13,542 nt of DNA from the NCBI GenBank assembly GCA_020720965.1, contig DYNS01000034.1, positions 1 through 13,542 on the forward strand, read 5' to 3'. A model generated the notes under the pieces. That model did not search any database and had not been told where the DNA came from. It saw only the letters and a list, made by a program, of their open reading frames with translations. Origin of the DNA: Anaerolinea sp. Its GTDB lineage: Bacteria; Chloroflexota; Anaerolineae; Anaerolineales; Villigracilaceae. Of the stretch, positions 8,201 to 13,542 are shown one piece after another. The first letter of the stretch is position 1; the number at the start of each line of letters is the position of its first letter. A program made the position numbers and the translations under genes.

Positions 8201-11200
8201 CGATTCCAGCAGGGTCAGGGCATCCACCTCCCCGGTACCCCAGGTTTGCCGGGCAATTGCGGAGTTTCTATCGTATTTTCTCCAGCGGTTTTCGGTGTTG
8301 GGATTGACCTTCCATTCCGCCAGGGTGGGAATGAAACTGACCTTGAAGTCTGCCTTCAGCAGGCTGCGGGCGAATTCGGCAATGTCTTCGGTGGGTATCC
8401 AGGGGCTGCCCAGGGGCGCTTTGATTTCGGCGGCTTCCAGGTCTCGCGGCTTCACATTTTGGAGGGCATCCACGTTTCGCCGGTAGCGGGGCTGCAGGGC
8501 GGCGGCGGCTTCGGCTTCCGCCAACTTCTGCCGCACATTCCCGGAGAGATATTCTTCCGCGCTCTGCCAGACCCCGCCGGGTGTTTCAAAGACATAGCCC
8601 TCATCCTGCAAGGTTTTCTGCAGGCGAGCCACCGAGAGACCGGTGAGCTGCTCCATCCGGTTCCAGTCTATCATCCCCGTTTCGTTCAGTGTCACCCGCA
8701 GGGCATCCTGGGGGGTATCCGCTTTTTCAACGGCTTTGCTGATGGAGATAACCCGTTTTTGGAAGATGGCTTCCTTGCTGGCTGTGTTTTTCTCGGAGTC
8801 GTAGTCGCGTTCCAGCGCCATCAGGAAGGGCAGGTTCGGGTCGCCGGAGAAGGCGCGTTGGTTGGCGCGGCTGTTCACCGGTCCATATTCCTGCACGAAG
8901 TCATCGTAGACCTGGTTGAGCGAGGCCTGGGCTTCCGCCAGCAAACTGTCTTCGGCTTCTTCCACGTTGCGCTTGAGAACGGTTCTTGCCGCCTGGTTGA
9001 GCGCCACCATGCCGCGTATGCGCCGCACTTCCAGGGGTTCTTTGCCGTCTTTGGTTGCCTGTCCGTTTTTCTCGTGCGGGACCATCACCCCGTTTTCCAG
9101 GCGATAGACTCCGTCCGTATCCACCAGGTACTGCCCCTCCGCCATGCCCGCCTCGGGGAGTATCCGTTTGGTCTGGACCGGGCGGTTGCGAGGACAGCGC
9201 GGGTTGTTGCAGCTGCCGTCCTTATCCAGAAAACTGCCGCAGGAGGCACAGCGCCCTTGCGGGGAGGCAAGTTCTCCCTGGGGCAGGCGGCTGATTGCAT
9301 CGTTCAGGGCATCCGCCAGGTCGCGCCCATCGCTTTCCAGGGTGGCTTCGTTTCTGGAGTACATCGAGCCGCCCAGGGTCATCTTCCCCAGCATCATTTC
9401 CGGGTGGTCGGTATAGTAACGGTTGACCCGGATTTCCTCCCCATTCGCCGCTGCCATCGTTTCGGTGTCCACCCAGGAGGAGTCTTTGGCGGGTTCACCG
9501 GGTAGGCGTTTTCTCAGGAACAGGATGTCGGTGGTGACTTCGGTTCCGGCGTTTTCCTTGAAGGCGGTGTTGGGAAGGCGTATCGCGCCCACCAGGTCTG
9601 CCTGTTCCGAGAGGTATTGGCGGATGGAGGGGTCTTTGCCGTCCATGGTGTAGCGGGAGGTGATGAAGGCTACCGTGCCGCCCGGCTTTACTTTATCCAG
9701 GGATTTGGCGAAGAAGAAGTTGTGTATGGCGCGGCTGAGGAAGCGCCTCGCCCCCAGAAAGTCTTTATCGACTACTGGGAAGTTGCCAAAGGGGACGTTG
9801 GAGATGGCCAGGTCGAAGTAGTCGTTGGGCAGGTTGACATCCTGGAAGCCTGCATTGCGGACATCCGCGTTTTGGTACAGGTGTTGGGCGATGCGGGCGG
9901 TGAAGGAATCCAGTTCCACTGCCACCCGTTTGGAGCCTTTGTATTCTTCCGGCATCAGCCCGAAGAAGTGACCGATGCCGCTGGCAGGTTCCAGGATGTT
10001 GCCGGTGTGGGCATCGAAGCCCATGTGTTTGAGGGCCTCCCACATGGCGCGGATGACGGTGGGGCTGGTGTAGTGGGCGTTGACGGTGCTGCGGGAGGCG
10101 GCGTTCCATTCTTCTTCACTGAGTAGGGCTTTCAGTTCCCGGTATTCGTCCTGGAATTCGGGTTTTCTTTCCCAGGCGTTTTTGGGGTTGTACCATTCGT
10201 TGCGGCGGTCGAAGACCCCGGAGAGACCACCCCAACCCACAAACTTGACCAGTACCGCCTGCTCCTGGGGGGTCGCCTGGCGGTTTTCTTCTTCCAGTTT
10301 CTTGACCAGTTTTATCGCTTCGATGTTGGCGCGGGCTTTGGCTTTGGGGCTGCCCTTGCCGATTTCATCGGAGTCCGCAATGTGATAGTCGTTCCCGGTG
10401 GGCTGGGCATCCAGCACACCTGCCTCCATCCCGGCGAGGTCGTCTTCTGCGGCGGGGAGCGCTGCATCCGGCTGTATCGCAAGGTCGTCTTCCGTGACCG
10501 CAGCGGCATCCGTCTGGGAGGGACATTGGGGGTTATTGCAGCTGCCATCCTTGTCCAGGAATGCGCCGCAGCGGTCGCAGCGCCCGGACCCGGCATTGTC
10601 CTCCAGGGGCGCATCCGCCGTCCCCGTCCCGGCGAGGTCGTCTGCTGCTGCCTGGGCTTCGGGCGGGAAGTTGGGGGTGTAGAGGGTTGCCTGATAGCCG
10701 TCCACTTCAACATAAGACTGCCCTCCGGTTCCCCGGAAGGCGGTATCCACCTGAATCCCTTGCGCGGTGGGGTACACATAGCGGGGTTTGCCATCGTATC
10801 GGGATGCCCTGGATGCCGCGACAATCGCATCTGCCTGCGAACCTTTGTGGTATGAGGGTTTTGCGGTTGGCTCTCCCGCCTCGCTTTCTGGAATTTGAAT
10901 GGTGTTTCCTTTGCGATGTCTGGCAGCGGCATCCGGGGCGGCAGTTGGTTGTTCCCCGCTCTGGATGCCCGGCGTTTGGGGCGTTTGGGAGGTCTTTCCT
11001 TTGTGATGTCTGGCAGCGGCATCCGGGGCGGCAGCTGGTTGTTCTCCGCTCTGGATACCCGGCGTTTGGGAGGCTCCTCCTCCCTGCCAGGCGACCACAT
11101 TGGATTTGGCGGTTATGCCAAGCCCCTTGATGGGTACGCCACCTGCGGAAACATACTCGGAATATTGAATCGTCCCATCCGGGAGAATCGATTCCAGGGT

Positions 11201-11836
11201 GACATCCTTTTCCTTGCCGTTTATCCGTACCCGGATGGTCGCCTTGGGCAGGGCATCGTTTGCCTGATAGTTGGCGGGGCGCACGTTGGTTTTCTTGAAA
11301 CGGGAGCCATGAGGGGGCCAGCCGCCTGGCTCGTGCTGCTTTTTGCCGTGCAGTACACAGCGCGGGTTGTTACAAACCGGGTTGTCGGTTGCCATAAAGC
11401 GCCCGCAGCGCGAACAGCGCGGGACATGCTTCCACACCGGAAAGCGTTCCACCTGCGCCTTCTGGTCGCCCTCCCCGGCACCGGCGAGGGCGAGACCGGG
11501 TTTTGCCTGCCCTCCGATGACTTCCTTGCGTTCTGCCGGGACATTCGCCGCAAAATAGCCCGTGTTTTTGAGATGGTCGTACACGGCGGCATACCCCACC
11601 TGGGCATCCCTGCGGGGCAGTCCGGTGGCGGAATGGGTGGGCGGTTTGATACCCGCTTTTTGCATATCCGCAAAGAGCAGGCGGGTTTTGGCTTCGGCTT
11701 GTTTTTGCTCCATCCCGTTTATCCCGGTGCGGTTCCGGGCTGCCTGAAACAGGGCATCCAACCCTTTGGGGTCCTGGTCGCCGTCCACCGCCTTTACATG
11801 CTCAAAATACTTGTCTCTGTGGTTATCGCAGGACAT
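5246..11836 (-). CDS. DarB-like giant: N6-adenine-type methyltransferase fused to SNF2-type helicase, with three zinc ribbons
   Basis: 2196 residues. AGGAGA lies 5 nt before the ATG and shares bases with the stop of the upstream gene. Order: N-terminal region; zinc ribbon 1 (C141, C144, C155, C160); low-complexity linker with a 30-residue repeat (about 256-311); ribbon 2 (C420, C423, C433, C438); methyltransferase at about 585-775 with SAM motif ILEPASGIGHF (614-624) and catalytic-loop variant NVPFG (680-684) in place of NPPY/F; ribbon 3 (C863, C866, C876, C881); helicase at about 1300-1875 with Walker A VGAGKT (1326-1331), DEAD box (1489-1492), TGTP (1541-1544) and motif VI QREGRILRQGN (1833-1843); and a helical, charged tail with coiled-coil character. 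The methylase-helicase fusion and length match P1 DarB, which protects entering phage DNA from type I restriction, and giants of conjugative elements. An antirestriction or DNA-entry role is inferred; a role in element replication is also possible. No frameshift seen. Confidence 0.92.
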   Translation of the reverse strand: MSCDNHRDKYFEHVKAVDGDQDPKGLDALFQAARNRTGINGMEQKQAEAKTRLLFADMQKAGIKPPTHSATGLPRRDAQVGYAAVYDHLKNTGYFAANVPAERKEVIGGQAKPGLALAGAGEGDQKAQVERFPVWKHVPRCSRCGRFMATDNPVCNNPRCVLHGKKQHEPGGWPPHGSRFKKTNVRPANYQANDALPKATIRVRINGKEKDVTLESILPDGTIQYSEYVSAGGVPIKGLGITAKSNVVAWQGGGASQTPGIQSGEQPAAAPDAAARHHKGKTSQTPQTPGIQSGEQPTAAPDAAARHRKGNTIQIPESEAGEPTAKPSYHKGSQADAIVAASRASRYDGKPRYVYPTAQGIQVDTAFRGTGGQSYVEVDGYQATLYTPNFPPEAQAAADDLAGTGTADAPLEDNAGSGRCDRCGAFLDKDGSCNNPQCPSQTDAAAVTEDDLAIQPDAALPAAEDDLAGMEAGVLDAQPTGNDYHIADSDEIGKGSPKAKARANIEAIKLVKKLEEENRQATPQEQAVLVKFVGWGGLSGVFDRRNEWYNPKNAWERKPEFQDEYRELKALLSEEEWNAASRSTVNAHYTSPTVIRAMWEALKHMGFDAHTGNILEPASGIGHFFGLMPEEYKGSKRVAVELDSFTARIAQHLYQNADVRNAGFQDVNLPNDYFDLAISNVPFGNFPVVDKDFLGARRFLSRAIHNFFFAKSLDKVKPGGTVAFITSRYTMDGKDPSIRQYLSEQADLVGAIRLPNTAFKENAGTEVTTDILFLRKRLPGEPAKDSSWVDTETMAAANGEEIRVNRYYTDHPEMMLGKMTLGGSMYSRNEATLESDGRDLADALNDAISRLPQGELASPQGRCASCGSFLDKDGSCNNPRCPRNRPVQTKRILPEAGMAEGQYLVDTDGVYRLENGVMVPHEKNGQATKDGKEPLEVRRIRGMVALNQAARTVLKRNVEEAEDSLLAEAQASLNQVYDDFVQEYGPVNSRANQRAFSGDPNLPFLMALERDYDSEKNTASKEAIFQKRVISISKAVEKADTPQDALRVTLNETGMIDWNRMEQLTGLSVARLQKTLQDEGYVFETPGGVWQSAEEYLSGNVRQKLAEAEAAAALQPRYRRNVDALQNVKPRDLEAAEIKAPLGSPWIPTEDIAEFARSLLKADFKVSFIPTLAEWKVNPNTENRWRKYDRNSAIARQTWGTGEVDALTLLESALNGTEPTVYDTVYDADGGERRVVNQGATIAAREMQAKIKAEFEKWIFTSSEERTGRLVRSYNELYNAEVPRRYDGSHLTLPGMGANMPELRPHQKDSIWRISRGENTLLAHIVGAGKTFSMIGGSMELRRTGMRKKPMHVIPNHMLEQYSADFYRMYPAARILALSAEDVSAKKRSLTMSRIATGDWDAVIVTHSALEKLPVKSESEQEFVREQIGGLREALEAARAEDDKLTVKELEKKLAREEAKLQELIMSARESKDNTITWDELGVDQLFVDEADLFKNLDFPTRRTRLAGVKGVASKRAQDLFMKMRVMRQKYGDDQSAVFATGTPIANSVSEMYNMQRFLDYDHLKGLGLAHFDSWASQFGDVVTSIEMKPSGGGYQTKSRFAQFNNVPELKRLFMRFADVQVDPDALNLRRPKIEEDEEGNRRQRGVAVSASEELKGYIQSLVARAENLPNVSPREDNMLKITSDGRKAALDMRLIDPLAADDPHSKLNKAVENVFNVYLRTTGVTVPGEEGTQNMAQMIFCDLGTPNNEGFNLYADIKRKLVARGVKPEEIAFMQDYKKDEDKFELFRRVNAGEVRVLIGSTETMGAGTNAQRRLAALHHLDAPWRPRDVEQREGRILRQGNLNAEVGVYRYLTEESFDVYNWQLLERKARFIAQVMNRDLSARSVEDVDAMALSYAEMKALATGNPAVIEKVAVDAELRKLTALETAWKQKNHQVHTKLSSLPRAIEEAQDKIRRAGASIEAIQLAYGVEAQREEKIREDIEKMKAWAKKTAEDARQPGATAESLEMAETAKTALQGKTERFKRNGAFSLRVRNANLDEKDNAGEHLAALESDLMKTPDPGGTLQEVGEYLGFALLAKPPRMVGGQVSFYLKITEEEAQLIPTASDLGRTFVEGEKGANLARLRRALGIPEKRRQSETENLAKLQRDLEEVKAIGGDFEHREQLDALRKRAAGIDALLRELERKQGQQVMSDAA
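9194..9250 (-). other. Zinc ribbon 3 inside the giant protein
   Basis: CASCG, then LDKDGSCNNPRC: C863, C866, C876 and C881 form a Cys4 site. It lies between the methyltransferase and helicase parts and is nearly the same as ribbon 2, including the shared LDKDGSCNNP core. The similarity is visible in the DNA as well (compare 10523-10579). Confidence 0.8.
10523..10579 (-). other. Zinc ribbon 2 inside the giant protein
   Basis: C420, C423, C433 and C438 make a CxxC...CNNPxC ribbon just before the methyltransferase region. It differs from ribbon 3 at only a few residues. Both are flanked by low-complexity Ala/Asp/Pro-rich linkers. Confidence 0.8.
10905..11070 (-). repeat. In-frame tandem repeat, 90-bp period, two copies
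   Basis: A 76-bp core (10905-10980) recurs at 10995-11070 with about five base differences, giving a period of 90 bp or 30 residues. The encoded unit contains TPGIQSGEQP and APDAAARH. A faint third partial copy follows towards lower coordinates (SYHKGSQ). It lies in a disordered linker of the giant protein, and the unit is a whole number of codons, so copy-number change would keep the frame. Confidence 0.85.
11357..11416 (-). other. Zinc ribbon 1 inside the giant protein
   Basis: C141, C144, C155 and C160 repeat the CxxCG...CNNPxC pattern, with one extra residue between the Cys pairs and a more diverged middle than ribbons 2 and 3. This suggests it is the older copy or has a different job. 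Confidence 0.75.
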
Positions 11837-11845
11837 TCTTCTCTC

Positions 11846-12448
11846 CTATCGGGCGGCTGGGAAAAGACCTTGCAGGTTGCACAGGGTATCCCGCAGGCTC
11901 TCGGTTGCTCCGCCCAGGCTGAAGGGCAGTTCGCTCTGCTGCACCGGGATGGTGGTCTGAAGTTCCCCGGCGGGAATGAGACTGGTTGCCAGTAACCAGG
12001 CATTCGGCTGCACTTCCTCGGTGAGGATGCCCACCACCAGCCAGGAGAGGGCGAGACGCAGAGGCAGATTGACAGGGTGGACTTCATTGGGCGGGTAGGG
12101 GACTTCAATGATGGGCAGTTCAGTGTTTGTTGCGGTCCACATCCGGGCGGGAACGGTTTCATCCACGAATTGCATGTAGCCCCAGACGGTCTCGCCCTCC
12201 ATCGCTCCCTGGGCGGTGGTGAGACGCACCCGTTGAGTCCAGGCAGACCGGAACCACCAATGGGTGACATCCGGGAAACTCTCTGCGAAAGCCAGGTGAT
12301 AAAAATACTGGTAGGCGGAGGAATACTGGTGGGCTGCCTGAGCCACGCGCACACCGTTTTCCCATAGGTTGACTTGTCCGGGCTGCCACTCAATGCCGCT
12401 GCCCAATCGTTTCAGATACACATGCCCTGGGGCGAGACGTTCTTTCAT
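11846..12448 (-). CDS. Unrecognised 200-residue protein
   Basis: I do not recognise this protein. It begins MKERLAPGHVYLKRLGSG. I chose 12448 rather than an upstream ATG at 12505 because the longer form would overlap the VWA gene, and AAGGA lies 10 nt before 12448. The N-terminal half is rich in Trp, Tyr and Phe (HQYSSAYQYFYHLAF, VTHWWFRSAW), suggesting a compact beta-rich fold. A hydrophobic stretch LPLRLALSWLVVGIL near the middle is short and probably a buried helix rather than a membrane span. It sits 28 nt after the VWA gene, and its stop lies 9 nt before the start of the giant gene, with the stop codon inside the giant gene's ribosome site. The three were probably transcribed together. 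A function tied to the VWA protein or the giant is possible but unsupported. Confidence 0.8.
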   Translation of the reverse strand: MKERLAPGHVYLKRLGSGIEWQPGQVNLWENGVRVAQAAHQYSSAYQYFYHLAFAESFPDVTHWWFRSAWTQRVRLTTAQGAMEGETVWGYMQFVDETVPARMWTATNTELPIIEVPYPPNEVHPVNLPLRLALSWLVVGILTEEVQPNAWLLATSLIPAGELQTTIPVQQSELPFSLGGATESLRDTLCNLQGLFPAAR

Positions 12449-12476
12449 GTTGTTGTTTTCCTTTTCTCCATACCGG

Positions 12477-13542
12477 TCATCGAATACTTTTGAACATGGA
12501 TGCAATTCTTTGGGCTACTTTCTGGGGCAGGTCGCTCAATCGCTGGATGCTTGTCCAGTTGCCGCGCCCGCCGTACAGGTCGTCCAGTGTTCGGGCATCC
12601 TCTTCCTTTGGCGTATCCCCGAGGTAAACGCCGAAGGCGAGGATGCCCTGCTGCCTTGCCTTTGCCAGCATCGCTGCCGCCTCGTGACTGTCCGATGCCA
12701 TTCCGTCTGAGAGACAGACGTAGAGGCGGTTTTTCTCCGGGCGGGAGAGCAATGCCGAGGTAGCCAACCCGATGGTGTCCTTCATCCTGGTTCCGCCGAG
12801 GTCGCCTTCTGCCAGAGACCAGGCACGCGGGTCTGCCCCGTTTTCGTCCATGCTTTTGATATGGGCGGTGGAGGAGCCGAAGGCACGCACTTCATAGGGG
12901 GCATCCAGCATGGCAAAGGTGTCGCCCATCGTCATCACGGAATCGTAAAGGGCGGAATTTTTGATATGTTCCTCCATGGATTGAGACATATCCACTGCGA
13001 GGGAGACGGTGAAGGAAGTTTCCGGGGCATCCTTGACGCGGGTGTAGATGTCGGACTGCCCTTTGTAGGCGTTCACCAGTTGGCGGCGGTCCAGCCGCCC
13101 CTCGGATTGTCTGCGCAGCCTCTGCTCGGCTTGCTCCCGAATGGCTTTGAGGGGCTTCGCCATGAGCAGGGCGGTCTTTTTGTGTTCATCCCGGCGTTGT
13201 AACAATCTCTCCGGGAGAGTCTGTTCTCTCGGCACATAGACAGTGGCGGTCTCGCGTTCCCCGGTGACGGGATGGCGATAGGACTGGGAGAGATAGCCGT
13301 CACTTTGCAGTTTTTTATGCAGCGGTTTTCCAATCTTGTCTGCACGGTTGCGCTCCTTCATCCCGCGTTCCAGGGTGGTGGCGGATTCGGTTTCGATTTG
13401 GGAGGCAACCCGGTCTACCAGGCTGTCGTCATCGAGGTATTCCCAGTTCTCCTGCCCGTCTTCGGAGTCAGAATCGCCGCCGGTGTCATCATCCCCGCCC
13501 GAAGAACGGGACCCGCCGCCGGTGTTGTCGTCATCGTCATCC
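12477..13542 (-). CDS. CobT-like VWA (MIDAS) protein, partial, N-terminus outside window
   Basis: 354 residues are visible and the frame is open to the right edge, so the true start is upstream of the window; an internal Met at 13361 is not the start. The visible N-terminus is an acidic Gly/Ser linker (DDDDDNTGGGS, then DDDTGGDSDSEDG) followed by a helical charged region and a C-terminal VWA domain. Counting from the internal Met, the metal-ion site (MIDAS) is complete: DMSQS (D124, S126, S128), T191 in GGTRMKD and D219 in LSDGMASD. The acidic linker before a C-terminal VWA is the layout of CobT, the partner of the AAA+ protein CobS in cobaltochelatase; related VWA/MoxR-type pairs act as chaperone-like machines. 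No cobalamin gene is nearby, so a mobile-element CobT-like remodelling factor is more likely than cobalamin synthesis. An AAA+ partner may lie just upstream. Confidence 0.88.
   Translation of the reverse strand, partial: DDDDDNTGGGSRSSGGDDDTGGDSDSEDGQENWEYLDDDSLVDRVASQIETESATTLERGMKERNRADKIGKPLHKKLQSDGYLSQSYRHPVTGERETATVYVPREQTLPERLLQRRDEHKKTALLMAKPLKAIREQAEQRLRRQSEGRLDRRQLVNAYKGQSDIYTRVKDAPETSFTVSLAVDMSQSMEEHIKNSALYDSVMTMGDTFAMLDAPYEVRAFGSSTAHIKSMDENGADPRAWSLAEGDLGGTRMKDTIGLATSALLSRPEKNRLYVCLSDGMASDSHEAAAMLAKARQQGILAFGVYLGDTPKEEDARTLDDLYGGRGNWTSIQRLSDLPQKVAQRIASMFKSIR

Noticed and set aside
7616..9505. Long plus-strand open frame of 629 codons opposite the giant gene
   Set aside because: It lies wholly antisense to a gene with clear methyltransferase and helicase motifs. 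Its translation is low-complexity (rich in Gly, His, Phe, Val) without any motif, and GC-rich genes often leave the opposite strand open.
10895..11995. Plus-strand open frame of 366 codons
   Set aside because: It is antisense to the N-terminal part of the giant gene and runs across the real start and ribosome site of that gene. It has no domain.
12449..12505. Longer N-terminus for the 200-residue protein, starting at 12505
   Set aside because: It would overlap the end of the VWA gene by 29 nt, whereas the ATG at 12448 has an AAGGA at suitable spacing.
1..13542. CRISPR arrays, tRNA genes, insertion sequences and attachment sites
   Set aside because: No regularly spaced repeats, cloverleaf-like sequences, transposase motifs or terminal inverted repeats were seen on either strand.

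Overview
The window is one block of genes that all read on the minus strand, so transcription runs from position 13542 towards position 1. It has two compositional halves. From about 4060 to the right end the DNA is GC-rich (about 60% by eye, with some lines above 70%) and looks like the backbone of a mobile element: plasmid, integrative element or large phage. From about 4060 down to 1 the DNA is clearly more AT-rich (about 40-45% by eye) and carries a compact three-gene cassette that looks like a DNA-modification or defence module. The organism cannot be fixed from the sequence. Codon use and the style of the accessory proteins suggest a moderately GC-rich bacterium, and Chloroflexota is only a guess. 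There is no rRNA, tRNA, integrase, transposase or CRISPR array.

Backbone, in transcription order. A CobT-like von Willebrand factor A (VWA) protein is cut by the right edge (12477-13542). It is followed by an unrecognised 200-residue protein (11846-12448). Next comes a 2196-residue protein (5246-11836) that joins an N6-adenine-type methyltransferase fold to an SNF2-type helicase and carries three copies of a small Cys4 zinc ribbon. Its architecture resembles the DarB antirestriction protein of phage P1 and the methylase-helicase giants of conjugative elements. A 75-bp gap with a candidate promoter and operator palindrome then precedes three overlapping small genes: an acidic 143-residue protein, a 61-residue ribbon-helix-helix protein and an unrecognised 185-residue protein.

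Cassette. After a 73-bp AT-rich gap come a C5-cytosine DNA methyltransferase (2864-3940), a 750-residue protein with two separate GHKL ATPase modules (609-2861), and a receiver-like protein cut by the left edge (1-612). The N-terminal ATPase module is MutL/MORC/Hsp90-like. The C-terminal one is a complete histidine-kinase transmitter with H, N, G1, F and G2 boxes. Gene spacing is 2 nt and then a 4-nt ATGA overlap, so the three proteins are probably made together. They look like a methyltransferase coupled to a MORC-like ATPase whose fused kinase could signal to the receiver-like partner. No nuclease is visible; one could lie beyond position 1. This cassette is the best candidate here for an incompletely described system.

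No stretch longer than about 75 bp lacks a gene. The long plus-strand open frames opposite the giant gene are GC-driven shadows.
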